This document shows positions 24,980 to 34,038 of a stretch of 64,000 bases of DNA, piece by piece. A program made the position numbers and the translations under genes. This DNA comes from Cohnella abietis (lineage in GTDB: Bacteria; Bacillota; Bacilli; Paenibacillales; Paenibacillaceae): positions 6,440,501 through 6,504,500 of the forward strand of contig NZ_AP019400.1 of assembly GCF_004295585.1 (NCBI RefSeq). Reading direction: 5' to 3'. Numbering within the stretch: position 1 is the first letter of the stretch; every line of letters starts with the position of its first letter. Below the pieces are notes generated by a model. The model did not search any database. It was given only the letters and a program-made list of their open reading frames with translations, and was not told where the DNA came from.

Positions 24980-25019
24980 TTAGAGGCTTCCCCCTATTCA
25001 AAATGGGGGAAGCCTCTAA
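24980..25019 (-). terminator. Strong hairpin terminator downstream of dps
   Basis: TTAGAGGCTTCCCCC (24980-24994) pairs perfectly with GGGGGAAGCCTCTAA (25005-25019). The minus-strand exit is only modestly T-rich (TAATTGATT). It begins two bases after the dps stop. Confidence 0.75.
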
Positions 25020-25021
25020 GT

Positions 25022-25471
25022 TCACTGTCCACTAAAGGCACGAAGCATCCAAACATGTTTCTCAAGACCGGTCTTGATGCCGAGAAGAAGATCTGCTGTG
25101 TCCTCATCATCACAAGAGTTTGCAATTTTGATGCCTTGACGTAGCTCACTTATAAGTTGAGCGAAATCATCCGCAATAGCAATCGTCATTTGTTCGGCCG
25201 ATTCTACTCCATTTGCTTCATTAACGGATGACAGTCGCAATGCGTCAGCGTGTGTCGCAACTGGCTTACCTCCCACTGCGAGCAATCTCTCTGCCAAAAC
25301 ATCGATATGTGTAGCTGCCTCAGTATACAGTTCTTCGAACTTCACATGTAGTGTAAAAAATTGAGGCCCCTTCACGTACCAATGAAAATTGTGCAGCTTC
25401 ATATGGAGCACATTCCAGTTGGCAATCTGTTGGTTAAGTACCGCGCTAATTGTGATGATATCTGTGTTCAT
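25022..25471 (-). CDS. dps: Dps family ferritin-like DNA-protection protein
   Basis: This 149-residue protein forms dodecamers that oxidise and store iron and protect DNA under stress. The inter-subunit ferroxidase residues are visible in HNFHWYVKGPQFFTLHVKFE (His30, His42) with Asp57 and Glu61 in HIDVLAERL. The ATG at 25471 (MNTDIITISAVLNQQ) follows GGGAGGAAT; an upstream in-frame start at 25486 is less well placed. It is monocistronic with a strong hairpin at its end. PerR-type control is common for the family, but no clear box was identified here. Confidence 0.95.
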   Translation of the reverse strand: MNTDIITISAVLNQQIANWNVLHMKLHNFHWYVKGPQFFTLHVKFEELYTEAATHIDVLAERLLAVGGKPVATHADALRLSSVNEANGVESAEQMTIAIADDFAQLISELRQGIKIANSCDDEDTADLLLGIKTGLEKHVWMLRAFSGQ

Positions 25472-25738
25472 ATCGATTCCTCCCACGACTTATTTATACT
25501 TAATCTAAATATAAATATATCTTATCATGGGTATCGAGCTCCTTCATGAATGTTGCATTAAGGTTTAATTAAGATTAGATGAAGAGTGCCGAAGACTCTT
25601 ATCACATTCAAATTTACCGGATAAACCATTCCAGCAAAAAACGCCCCGGCCCGCTAAAGGAATGTGAATCCCTCAACTGACCGAAACGTTATTTTTTACT
25701 ACATAAACAGAAGCGTCATTCACCTACATATAATGAAG

Positions 25739-26911
25739 TTAAAATTCCAACTCATGGATCGTACCGATTGGATTACATAGTAGCTCGCAGCCTTCAGGAC
25801 GAATAACTGCGCCCTTTTCCCAACGAATACCGAAGGTGTCCGTCGTAACAAAGGTGTCAATCTGGAATGTCATGTTCGGCTCCAGCAAGTAGTTCGATGA
25901 GGTTTCCATCCAAGGAGCTTCAACTTCAATCATGCCCGTTCCGTGACAAGGACCATATAGATAGTTCTTCTCGTAGCCATTATCTTTGTAGAATTGATAG
26001 AAACCCTTCGCTACATCACTCGCCAATATCCCTGCCTTTAAGTTAGCTTGCGTCCATTCATGAGCCTTTAATCCAAACTCGATAACGGCACGACGCTCAG
26101 GAGACAGCTTCCCTAAACTGATCGGCATCCCGATACTCGGCGAATAACCGTCAACCTTAGCGGACAAGTTAAGCTGTACGATATCCCCCTTGTTGATAAT
26201 GCGATGTGAAGAACGAGAGATGGCATGCCGAGTGGATTTCTCACTGAAAATATACATAGGAAGACCTTCATACTCAGCACCGTTCTCGTAGATCACGCGT
26301 TGAGCAACGCCTACCATTTGAGTTTCTGTTACGCCTGGACGAATCGTTCTAATGACCTCTTGGGTTGCAAGCTCTGTAATCCGGAAGCCTTCGCGCATAC
26401 AAGCAAGCTCATTCTCCGACTTAATTCTCCGTAGGGACACCATAATCTCGTCTGCGCTAGAAATTTCGGCATCCGGGAAATTGCTCTTCAGCCCCTCCAT
26501 CATGACGACGCTGGTGTCCAGCATACTTGCGACACCTATCTTGAGCTTAGAGCCAGTAACTCCAAGCGCTTTAAACACATCCTTGTATGAATCAGGCTTC
26601 AGCTCCGGATATGCTGGGTTGGCAGACTCACGGTATTCCATCAGAGTGAAAATTTTATCGATTTTGCCGAAATCACTAGCATAAATCGTACTTTCAGGAC
26701 CAACCAGCAGAGCTGCATCTCCAGACGCAGTGATCGCTACGCCTGCTCTTTCGAACAAAGGCCAGAAGCCGCTGAAGTAACGAACATTCGCATAATCTGC
26801 CTCATTGGAATTGACAATCATAACGTCTAGTCCTTTTTGCTCAACAAGCTTAGCCGCTCTTTGGATTCTTTCCTTGTACTCGTTATCCGGAATGTATATT
26901 CTTGCTGTCAT
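25739..26911 (-). CDS. M24 (creatinase/prolidase) family protein with altered metal site
   Basis: This 390-residue protein has an N-terminal creatinase domain (about 1-145) and a pita-bread C-terminal domain. The usual ligand pair of M24 peptidases is degenerate: around residues 240-262 the sequence is VQLNLSAKVDGYSPSIGMP where DxG...SDxTR is expected. The CHGTGM histidine remains (about residue 319), the GMxFTIE position reads NMTFQIDT, and a last Glu is in WEKGAVI. So two or three of five ligands are replaced, as in non-metal relatives such as creatinase. It ends an eight-gene operon with sugar genes. SD is GGGAGAC. Peptidase function should not be assumed. Confidence 0.85.
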   Translation of the reverse strand: MTARIYIPDNEYKERIQRAAKLVEQKGLDVMIVNSNEADYANVRYFSGFWPLFERAGVAITASGDAALLVGPESTIYASDFGKIDKIFTLMEYRESANPAYPELKPDSYKDVFKALGVTGSKLKIGVASMLDTSVVMMEGLKSNFPDAEISSADEIMVSLRRIKSENELACMREGFRITELATQEVIRTIRPGVTETQMVGVAQRVIYENGAEYEGLPMYIFSEKSTRHAISRSSHRIINKGDIVQLNLSAKVDGYSPSIGMPISLGKLSPERRAVIEFGLKAHEWTQANLKAGILASDVAKGFYQFYKDNGYEKNYLYGPCHGTGMIEVEAPWMETSSNYLLEPNMTFQIDTFVTTDTFGIRWEKGAVIRPEGCELLCNPIGTIHELEF

Positions 26912-26926
26912 AATAGGTAGTCTCCC

Positions 26927-27907
26927 TTAGTCTTTTTTAGTTTTTGCATCAATGAGAACAACAACGGCTAGAATGAGTCCTTTAATGATCCATTGCCAGT
27001 ATGAGCCAATGCCCAGAAGTACCATCGCATTGTCGATAATCCCGAGAATCAAAGCTGCGATAACAACCCCGATGACTTTACCACGGCCACCTGATAACGA
27101 GGTTCCGCCGAGCACGACTACTGTAATAACGTCGAACAGCATATTTTCCCCGAGTGTCGGTTGACCAGCCATCGTCCTTGAAGTGATCATAATGGCACCA
27201 ATTGCCGTTAAGAAGCTACCGATAATAAACGCGATCATCTTGATTTTGTTCGTATTAATTCCTGACAATCGGCTTGCTTCCTCATTGCCACCTACAGCAT
27301 AAATACTTCTGCCTGTTTCCGTATGCATCGTGAAGATGTAGCAAAGGATAGCGATAAATGCTAGGATCAGGATCGGAACGGGTATCGGCCCGACATAGCC
27401 TGCTCCTAAGTTTTTGAAGCCAGAAGGTAAGCCTGAAATCGGAATACTATTGCTATACAGGTAATTAACTCCCTTCAGCACGATCATCGTAACCAATGTT
27501 GCGATAAAAGCAGGAATTTTCCCGTACACCGCCATTAATCCATTCACAAAACCAACCGCGACGGACGCGAACAGAACGATGATAATGGCAAGTACAATCG
27601 GCACATTTTCCCAATGGACAAGACCTGCCAGCAATACGCTAGTAAATCCTATGGAGGAGGAAGCCGACATGTCGATTCCACCGATCAGAATGACGAAAAA
27701 TTGTCCTAAAGCAATAATGGCTAGAAATGAGATTTGCCTAACGATATTTACAATATTGTTCGTATCGAAAAACCCGTCTACGAAGATGGAGCATACAGCG
27801 AACAATCCAACAAAGATGAATAGAATGGCCCATTCCTTGAAAAGCAAGGAGAACGACCCTCCCGGTACGATGCTTTTGTAACGTCTATCCGTTGCTTCCA
27901 TGGTCAC
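26927..27907 (-). CDS. Ribose-type sugar ABC transporter permease (RbsC family)
   Basis: This 326-residue permease has about ten hydrophobic segments and the CUT2-family motifs GGIDMSASSSIGFTSV near residue 77 and GGNEEASRLSGINTNKIKMIAF near 208. The start is GTG at 27907, overlapping the ATPase stop (GTGA), or ATG at 27901. It functions with the RbsA-like ATPase and the binding lipoprotein at 32531. CUT2 importers take up monosaccharides or small derivatives, so the glycosidase and deacetylase in the same operon would produce or process the substrate. Confidence 0.92.
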   Translation of the reverse strand: MTMEATDRRYKSIVPGGSFSLLFKEWAILFIFVGLFAVCSIFVDGFFDTNNIVNIVRQISFLAIIALGQFFVILIGGIDMSASSSIGFTSVLLAGLVHWENVPIVLAIIIVLFASVAVGFVNGLMAVYGKIPAFIATLVTMIVLKGVNYLYSNSIPISGLPSGFKNLGAGYVGPIPVPILILAFIAILCYIFTMHTETGRSIYAVGGNEEASRLSGINTNKIKMIAFIIGSFLTAIGAIMITSRTMAGQPTLGENMLFDVITVVVLGGTSLSGGRGKVIGVVIAALILGIIDNAMVLLGIGSYWQWIIKGLILAVVVLIDAKTKKD

Positions 27908-29403
27908 ACCCCCAGCAGCTTGCTAATAATATTGCTTTGCGTTTTCTGTTCGCCCGACACGCAGGCATGAAATTCGCCCTCGAACATGACATAGATTTTA
28001 TGACACAGCCCAAGTAATTCCTCCAGCTCCGGGGAAACGATAATGACGCATTTCCCTTTCGCCGTTAAGTCGTTGATGAGCTTGTATATTTCAGCCTTAG
28101 CACCAACATCGATACCGCGGGTAGGCTCGTCGAACAGAAATAGCTCTGAATCCGCAAGCACCCACTTGGAGATGACAATTTTCTGCTGATTACCTCCACT
28201 TAGCTTAACAACCGATTGCTGGGGGGTAGCCTTTACACGCATCAGCTGCGCGACACGATTGGCGTCTTCCCTCTCCTTCTTATGCTGCATAGTGCCTTTT
28301 TTGAAGTTTTTCAGAGAAGGAAGAGTTATGTTATGAACGACGTTGAAATTCATGACGAGCCCGAGCTGCTTACGTTCATCAGGGACTAAACCGATCCCTT
28401 TACGGATTGCGGCGGATGGCTGCTTGAATTTGACCTTCTGGCCCTTCCAATGAATTTCTCCAGCGACCGTCTTGTAGTTACCGAAGATCGCGTTGAGCAG
28501 CTCCGTCTTACCTGCACCGACCAGCCCCGCAATCCCGACCACTTCTCCAGAATGCACTGTTAGGTCGATATTCCGAAATGACTTTTCAGACGTTAAGCCT
28601 TTTAGCTCCAGCACAGGATTACCGATCTTCTCGTTAAGTGGAGGGAATATTTGCGTCATTTCCCTACCGATGATCATTTCGATAAGACGATCCTTATTCA
28701 CGTCAGCCACTTCACCGGAATGGATTAGCCTGCCGTCGCAGAGGACCGTATACGTATCGCAAACCTCGAAAATCTCATCCAGACGGTGAGAGATATAGAT
28801 AATCCCCATCCCTCTTTCTTTAAGCACTCGAATGATACGATAAATATTTTCGATTTCCTTCTCCTGCAACACGGCCGTCAATTCATCCATAATGATCATC
28901 TTCGCTTGCATGGAAACTGCCTTCGCAAGCTGAATGATTTGCTTCTCTGCCATCCTTAGTTCCTTGACGGGTACGGACAAATCCAATTGTGTGCCAAGAA
29001 ATGCTTGAATCTCATCCGCTCTCCGGTTCATTGCCTTCTTATCTATGAACCCGAACTTTTTCTCATAGCTTCCAATAAAGAGATTTTCCAATCCACTTAG
29101 CTCCGGAATAAGCTGCAGTTCTTGATGAACAACTGCAATCCCCATTCCTTGGGAACTTCTTACGTTATAGCCGCTTCTCTCGCTGACATTCGTCCCATTG
29201 ACGTAAAGGGCGCCCTCGGAAGGTGTGTAATGTCCGATAATGATTTTGGCAAGCGTCGATTTACCGGCACCATTTTCCCCAACAAGCGCCCGGCACTCCC
29301 CCGGCTTCAAACTAAATGAAACATGGTCCAGCGCCCTCACTCCGGGAAACGATTTAGAAACATCCCTCAATTCAATGATAGGTTGCGCCGTCGCCTGTTT
29401 CAT
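27904..29403 (-). CDS. Sugar ABC transporter ATPase (RbsA/MglA family)
   Basis: This is a 499-residue protein with two fused ABC domains. Domain 1 has Walker A GENGAGKST near residue 39 and the unusual ELTAVLQ in place of Walker B DEP; domain 2 has GLVGAGKTE near 287, signature LSGGNQQKIVISKWV and FLFDEPTRGIDVGAK. This two-domain form is characteristic of CUT2 importers. The ATG at 29403 overlaps the deacetylase stop by 4 bp; a longer frame to 29433 reads through the deacetylase end and is not used. Confidence 0.93.
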   Translation of the reverse strand: MKQATAQPIIELRDVSKSFPGVRALDHVSFSLKPGECRALVGENGAGKSTLAKIIIGHYTPSEGALYVNGTNVSERSGYNVRSSQGMGIAVVHQELQLIPELSGLENLFIGSYEKKFGFIDKKAMNRRADEIQAFLGTQLDLSVPVKELRMAEKQIIQLAKAVSMQAKMIIMDELTAVLQEKEIENIYRIIRVLKERGMGIIYISHRLDEIFEVCDTYTVLCDGRLIHSGEVADVNKDRLIEMIIGREMTQIFPPLNEKIGNPVLELKGLTSEKSFRNIDLTVHSGEVVGIAGLVGAGKTELLNAIFGNYKTVAGEIHWKGQKVKFKQPSAAIRKGIGLVPDERKQLGLVMNFNVVHNITLPSLKNFKKGTMQHKKEREDANRVAQLMRVKATPQQSVVKLSGGNQQKIVISKWVLADSELFLFDEPTRGIDVGAKAEIYKLINDLTAKGKCVIIVSPELEELLGLCHKIYVMFEGEFHACVSGEQKTQSNIISKLLGV

Positions 29404-30317
29404 CCTAGCCCCGCCTTCCCTGCCTTGTTCCAATAAGCAGCGAAATCGTCAGCACGATGAAATGTCGATCCCATATCCTTCAGCCGGTCAATCAGTAGCG
29501 AGAACTCGCGCATTGCTTTATCCCCACAGCCCAGTGTAAGGAATCTATCTGGCGTTACCCTCGCCTCGCCGTAGTGATAGCTTTCTTGAATCGGAATGAA
29601 TTCCCACGGGTGAAAATAAAAGCAGAGCACAACCGGCAAGTTTCTCTCCCGGAGGAAACGAACAAAGCTATCGATATGCTTCATCAGCTCATCTGTTCCC
29701 TTAGTGCGAAACAGCGGCCATTGATCCCGATCCCGTTCCAGGCCCGGGTCATTACTCTTCATGACCATATCTGCGAAGTTAGGAATTTCGACGATCTTCA
29801 TGTCTCCTTCCTTCGTCCAATCGGCCTTGCTAGGATTGTAAGGAATAAATCTTTCTCGATAGAAATACATCGGATAGGAGGCATCGGACACATAGTTGAG
29901 CTTTTCGAGCGAATTCAGCAATGCCGTCGAACCCCATAGCCTTGGTGCACGGAAGGATACCGGTTGATGCCCTAGCACCTGCTCGACCCATTCGGTAGCC
30001 TTTTCAATACGGAAAGGGACTTCCTCTGGCAGAAGTGGTACAACGCCTGGAATCGGAAATAGTTCATCTCCTACCGTCTCGTGGAACAGAGAATGGCAGC
30101 CTACTTCATTACCGCTTTTCTTGACGATCTCAACACTGTCCGGATTTCTCCGTGCAGCGTCCCCTGTATAATAGAAGGTTCCTTTAATCCCCTTCTTATC
30201 GAATAGCTCAATTAGCGGAGGAGTCGCGTTCTTAACCCCATCATAATAGGGTGTAAAGCTTCCTACGTCAGTCTCCATATCAAATCCGAAAATTACATGG
30301 ATATCGTCCTTCTTCAT
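29400..30317 (-). CDS. Polysaccharide deacetylase family protein (CE4/NodB-like)
   Basis: This 305-residue NodB-fold protein has no signal peptide, so it is probably cytoplasmic. Catalytic-type residues are FDMETD (Asp13, Asp17) and the H-x3-H in GCHSLFHE (His75, His79), followed by FRAPRLWGS. A second His near DRLKDMGSTFHRADD completes the pocket. Such enzymes remove acetyl or other acyl groups from sugars or act on cyclic amides. Here it lies between an RbsA gene and a GH20-like glycosidase, so it may deacetylate an imported sugar. SD is AAGGGGGATG. Confidence 0.88.
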   Translation of the reverse strand: MKKDDIHVIFGFDMETDVGSFTPYYDGVKNATPPLIELFDKKGIKGTFYYTGDAARRNPDSVEIVKKSGNEVGCHSLFHETVGDELFPIPGVVPLLPEEVPFRIEKATEWVEQVLGHQPVSFRAPRLWGSTALLNSLEKLNYVSDASYPMYFYRERFIPYNPSKADWTKEGDMKIVEIPNFADMVMKSNDPGLERDRDQWPLFRTKGTDELMKHIDSFVRFLRERNLPVVLCFYFHPWEFIPIQESYHYGEARVTPDRFLTLGCGDKAMREFSLLIDRLKDMGSTFHRADDFAAYWNKAGKAGLG

Positions 30318-30332
30318 CCTACATCCCCCTTC

Positions 30333-32438
30333 TTACAGCCATAACCATCCGAGTGCTTCGACGCCCAGGAAGATTTGCCGATCATCCCGCTTATCGGGAT
30401 ATAGTTCGTTATGAATGACTCTCTTAAGCTCATGGTAAGGATACATACATGACGGTGTGCCCGTCTCATCAACCGGATTGACATCGAAATACGTTTGCTT
30501 CACTAGGGAGAAATCCTGCTCGTTTAAGCTATCCATCTCGAGCAAGTATTTTCTTTTCTCATCTAGTGTTGCCGCACTGTCATAAGCGATAGAGGTCAGC
30601 GCCAAGTCGTATATAATCCGATTCCGTTCATGGGAATTTTCAATTTTTTCGAAATGCTTGACGTAAACCTTAAGCTGCTCATCCTTTCGGAGCTCCTCTT
30701 TTACCTTGCGAATTTTAGCCCCAATATTCGGCCAATCCGCAATAGCCTGCTTAATGACGGGAATATCGTTCTCGTTCACTTTATTGCGCAGGAATGGGAA
30801 TTCCGTCGGGAAAATGTTCAATTGGCTTTCGTGAATGGTGAGCATGTTCTGCTGCACGTATAAAATATCGTCCACGAGCTCCGGACCGAATACGGCCTCA
30901 ACGGAATGCCGGTAGAACGTTTCAGCACCTTTATCCGATCCCCAGCCATAATAAGAATGGGAATACAGATTGAGGAAATATCCGTACCATTCGAACATGT
31001 ATCCATTTATGCCTCTGACCTGATGCTTCACCGAATCGATGTGCATATCGATGTCTTTCTCAATATATTGGTGATTCGTCTCTTCTTCAGCCCGGATCAC
31101 GTTGGATTTGAATATCCGCATCAATCGACCCATTGTTGCTGCAACCGCGTTGGCTTCCGTATCTCTCGCCCATATCCGCTCTTTGCCGAACACATCGACC
31201 CATTTCGGAAACTCGTCATCAGAGACATATAATCCCGGCGCCCAGAACAGGACGACATCCTCCGGAATGTTGTTTTTACAATCCTGTAGATAACTCACAC
31301 TTTTCTCTAAAGGCGGTTCTCTCCATGCCCGAACTCCCACGACGCAATCCTGATTCTCATCCTTGATCTCTGTATAAAGCGTGTTGAGTAGCCAGAAATT
31401 CGCTTTGTGCTTCGCCTCTGCAGGTGTGCGGTTATTCATGAAGGTTTTCCCGCATCCCTCGCAATTGCAGAACCAATAGGACTCCTCGCTTTCCTCGAAA
31501 TCGATGCCATCAAAGCCCAATTGCACGATGCGACGCATCGACGCTTTCAGATAAGCTATATTTTCCGGCTTGCTCAGGCACAATGTATCGAAATCATTTA
31601 CGAATTTTCCATCCTTGGGTAGAACCATTCTCTTGTCTTTATTAATGCTTGGGTAACCACCGTTATAGCTGTTCAAGCCGATATACGCATAAAAGTCGAT
31701 GCCTAGCTGGTGCCCATAATCGAATAACCGCGATAGAAACTCTTCCGTAATATTCGGGTGTGTGTAGGCGACCTCGATCCAATTGCTGCTTTCTTCATTC
31801 CAAACCTTCATCTTATAGTCTTGAAGCATCGTTTCGGGATACTCGTCAAATTGGAAAGGCCAGTATCCGTACATGCACATATTAAATTGGTTAATCTTGA
31901 GGTCTGAGCAAATATTCAAATATTCTATCCATTCCTCATAGCCCCATAGCTGCATATCAAATCCAATTCGTCCATAGCCCGCATACCAGGCAAACGTGTT
32001 CGATATGGAACGTTTTTCGATCGAAGGCCAATCTAGAATAGTAATCTCAGACAGAACATATCCCCCGTCATCTTGACGCTGGAGCAGCTGCTTAAGCGTT
32101 GAGAGCGCATTCACATAACCATCACGATGGGCAAATCCGATATGAACAGCTGCTTCTTCGACCTTAATGGTGTAGCCTTGCAGCAGGAACAATTCAGGCT
32201 GCTCGATTGACTCGTTCCCCGAAAGCCGATCATAAAGAATAATATCTAAATGCGTGGAATCCGCGGTGTCTACCTGTAATGTGATGTCCTGATAATTCCA
32301 CAGCTTCTTATCTGCAATTTCTTTTACTTCAAGCTCCGAATTTGTTAAACCGATCGTCACCAGATTAAACCCTTGAAATCGATTCGTCGTACCCTCGCCA
32401 TACTGAAAGCTTTTTGGTTCGGGAAGTAATGCACGCAT
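30333..32438 (-). CDS. GH20-domain-2 glycosidase of uncertain class (hexosaminidase-like)
   Basis: This 701-residue protein has no signal peptide. The N-terminal about 145 residues resemble GH20 domain 2 (IGFAHRDGYVNALSTLKQLL). A TIM-barrel-like core follows (RSISNTFAWYAGYGRIGFD onward). At residues 313-329 it has DFEESEES followed by a CxCxxC cluster (Cys324, Cys326, Cys329), a layout also found in some uncharacterised hexosaminidase-like families. It is not a typical GH20 D-E pair, and no GH family is assigned with confidence. The last about 250 residues are helical. It is intracellular and sits between the binding protein and deacetylase genes, pointing to intracellular processing of an imported glycoside. 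Confidence 0.72.
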   Translation of the reverse strand: MRALLPEPKSFQYGEGTTNRFQGFNLVTIGLTNSELEVKEIADKKLWNYQDITLQVDTADSTHLDIILYDRLSGNESIEQPELFLLQGYTIKVEEAAVHIGFAHRDGYVNALSTLKQLLQRQDDGGYVLSEITILDWPSIEKRSISNTFAWYAGYGRIGFDMQLWGYEEWIEYLNICSDLKINQFNMCMYGYWPFQFDEYPETMLQDYKMKVWNEESSNWIEVAYTHPNITEEFLSRLFDYGHQLGIDFYAYIGLNSYNGGYPSINKDKRMVLPKDGKFVNDFDTLCLSKPENIAYLKASMRRIVQLGFDGIDFEESEESYWFCNCEGCGKTFMNNRTPAEAKHKANFWLLNTLYTEIKDENQDCVVGVRAWREPPLEKSVSYLQDCKNNIPEDVVLFWAPGLYVSDDEFPKWVDVFGKERIWARDTEANAVAATMGRLMRIFKSNVIRAEEETNHQYIEKDIDMHIDSVKHQVRGINGYMFEWYGYFLNLYSHSYYGWGSDKGAETFYRHSVEAVFGPELVDDILYVQQNMLTIHESQLNIFPTEFPFLRNKVNENDIPVIKQAIADWPNIGAKIRKVKEELRKDEQLKVYVKHFEKIENSHERNRIIYDLALTSIAYDSAATLDEKRKYLLEMDSLNEQDFSLVKQTYFDVNPVDETGTPSCMYPYHELKRVIHNELYPDKRDDRQIFLGVEALGWLWL

Positions 32439-32530
32439 CGCCCTTCCTCCTCTTGGATGTCTTATAGTGATGATTACTTGGATTTGAGGTTTGGAGAAGG
32501 AACCACTATCGCAGTCCCTTCTCCCCTACA

Positions 32531-33577
32531 TTATTTACCTAGCCACGACCAGCTTTTCCAGTCATAATCCTTGATATTATCAGGGGTAATCACTTCAGGC
32601 TTAGGAAGTGGAGTCGTATCCCCAAGATCCTTGCCATCCATTGCTTCCATTAGCGCTTGAAGAGCAACCTCTCCCAGAACAACTGGATCTTGAAGCACTT
32701 CACCTATCCATGCTGAATTTCCGTCTTGGATGAATTTAAGGACCTCTTTGTCGCCCGCTATTCCGATGAACTTTACTTCCTTATCACGATTCGTACTTAC
32801 CGCGGCATTGTAAGCTCCTAGAACTAATGCATCATTATGTCCGCTTACAACATCGATAGATTTATTACGTTGAAGAACATTCTCGAACAGAGTCTGAGCT
32901 GAGTTTCTATCTCCTTTAGGGTCACCCTCTTCGATCACTTTAGCGTTAGGAAAAGCTGCTTTAATGACGCTGGAGAAGCCTTCAAAACGATCTACTGATG
33001 CTTGACCGGATGCCGGTACCGTTAAGTAAGCGACTGTAGGGTTGTCCTTATTCAGAGTTTTCAAATAATTTACAGCAACTTCACCTGCGGCTTTGCCCAT
33101 TTCCTTGAAATCATGTCCTACGAATGTTTCCCAAACTACATCTTCCGGATTGTCTGGTGATTGCGGATAATCGCCAACTACGATTTTGACACCCTTCTCA
33201 TGTAGCTTCACAAGCGTCGGAATAATGGCTTTACCATCAACAGGGAATACTACGATCCCTTTAGCGCCTAACTGCGCCATATTTTCAAGCTGAGTAATTT
33301 GCGTGTTAATATCGAATTTACCGTCCTCGAATTGTAGCTTTAAGCTTTTGTCTGATTTCTTAGCATAGTTGTTCATGCCGTCAATCGCACCTTGGTACCA
33401 CGGCCAACCGAGGTTCATTATGGCTCCACCAATTAAGATTTGATCGCCGCCACTTGTCGGACTTCCACTTGCATCCCCACCGCTAGATGAAGACTCTTTG
33501 TTTGAATTCGAACAACCAACGAGCACTAACGATAATACCAACATAGCTGCGAATGACTTGACCCAACCCTTTTTCAT
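32531..33577 (-). CDS. Sugar ABC transporter substrate-binding lipoprotein (RbsB-like)
   Basis: This 348-residue lipoprotein has lipobox LVLVGC with Cys22, a Ser/Gly-rich linker to about residue 45, and a type-1 periplasmic binding fold of the ribose/galactose family (LENMAQLGAKGIVVFPVDGKA, then SGHNDALVLGAYNA). The ligand is probably a monosaccharide or a small conjugate of it. It is followed 92 bp later by the glycosidase gene and preceded by a hairpin and the ASRT gene. SD is AGGGAGGC. It is the likely high-abundance receptor of the operon's importer. Confidence 0.93.
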   Translation of the reverse strand: MKKGWVKSFAAMLVLSLVLVGCSNSNKESSSSGGDASGSPTSGGDQILIGGAIMNLGWPWYQGAIDGMNNYAKKSDKSLKLQFEDGKFDINTQITQLENMAQLGAKGIVVFPVDGKAIIPTLVKLHEKGVKIVVGDYPQSPDNPEDVVWETFVGHDFKEMGKAAGEVAVNYLKTLNKDNPTVAYLTVPASGQASVDRFEGFSSVIKAAFPNAKVIEEGDPKGDRNSAQTLFENVLQRNKSIDVVSGHNDALVLGAYNAAVSTNRDKEVKFIGIAGDKEVLKFIQDGNSAWIGEVLQDPVVLGEVALQALMEAMDGKDLGDTTPLPKPEVITPDNIKDYDWKSWSWLGK

Positions 33578-33606
33578 AGATGATGCCTCCCTATTATGTT
33601 ATAGTC

Positions 33607-33623
33607 CCCGAGTTAAACTCGGG
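33607..33623 (-). other. Hairpin in the leader of the binding-protein gene
   Basis: CCCGAGTTAAACTCGGG is a perfect inverted repeat with 7-bp arms and a 3-base loop, 30 bp upstream of the lipoprotein start. There is no T-tract, so it is not a standard terminator; it may stabilise the downstream mRNA segment or be a partial attenuator. Confidence 0.4.
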
Positions 33624-33661
33624 AGCCCATGAAACCAGATGTGACAAGCGGAGGAGTGTCC

Positions 33662-34033
33662 TTAGACACTTAAACCCATAGTTGTATAGAAGGCCATATT
33701 AGTTTGTCTCGTATCCAGTCTTCCGTATTGAACGACAACTGGCACATCGCTGACTAGCTTTACGGCATATTGCGTTTCTCGAGGAACGATGTACCCATTC
33801 AAGTGCTCGGGGTTGTCCAATCTAAAGCAACGAACCCTCTCCCCTTCTACTTCAGCTGAGATAGTCCCGATAGGTTCTTGATCTGCAAAATAGAGAGTAA
33901 ACTCCACCGTTGCCTTCGTTGCATTCATATTAAGTACGATGATAGACTCGTGTCCTTCGAGCAAAGAATCACCAGCAGGTGGCAATTCGCAATCTGGAAA
34001 TACCCATTGCAGCTTTCCGTTGTTGTCGTTCAT
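33662..34033 (-). CDS. Sensory rhodopsin transducer (ASRT) family protein
   Basis: This 123-residue protein resembles Anabaena sensory rhodopsin transducer: WVFPDCELPPAGDSLLEGHE at the start, IIVLNMNATKATVEFTLYF, GYIVPRETQYAVKL and VPVVVQYGRLDTRQTNMAFY at the end. ASRT folds as a small beta sandwich and forms tetramers. Homologues in non-phototrophic bacteria are often found in carbohydrate operons and have been proposed to sense sugars. There is no rhodopsin gene here. It starts at ATG 34033, five bases after the LacI stop, with its GGGAGAT site inside the LacI gene end, so the two are co-translated. Confidence 0.87.
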   Translation of the reverse strand: MNDNNGKLQWVFPDCELPPAGDSLLEGHESIIVLNMNATKATVEFTLYFADQEPIGTISAEVEGERVRCFRLDNPEHLNGYIVPRETQYAVKLVSDVPVVVQYGRLDTRQTNMAFYTTMGLSV

Positions 34034-34038
34034 GATGA

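Noticed and set aside
24537..25144. Repetitive ORFs of the CGELVGGTAYL type
   Set aside because: They are translations of the 52-bp repeats; the frame shifts by one base per unit and no start site is credible.
33607..33623. Full terminator between ASRT and the binding-protein gene
   Set aside because: Perfect hairpin but no T-tract, so complete termination is unlikely.
33662..34033. Light-sensing system inferred from the ASRT name
   Set aside because: No rhodopsin gene or retinal-synthesis gene is present; context is sugar metabolism.
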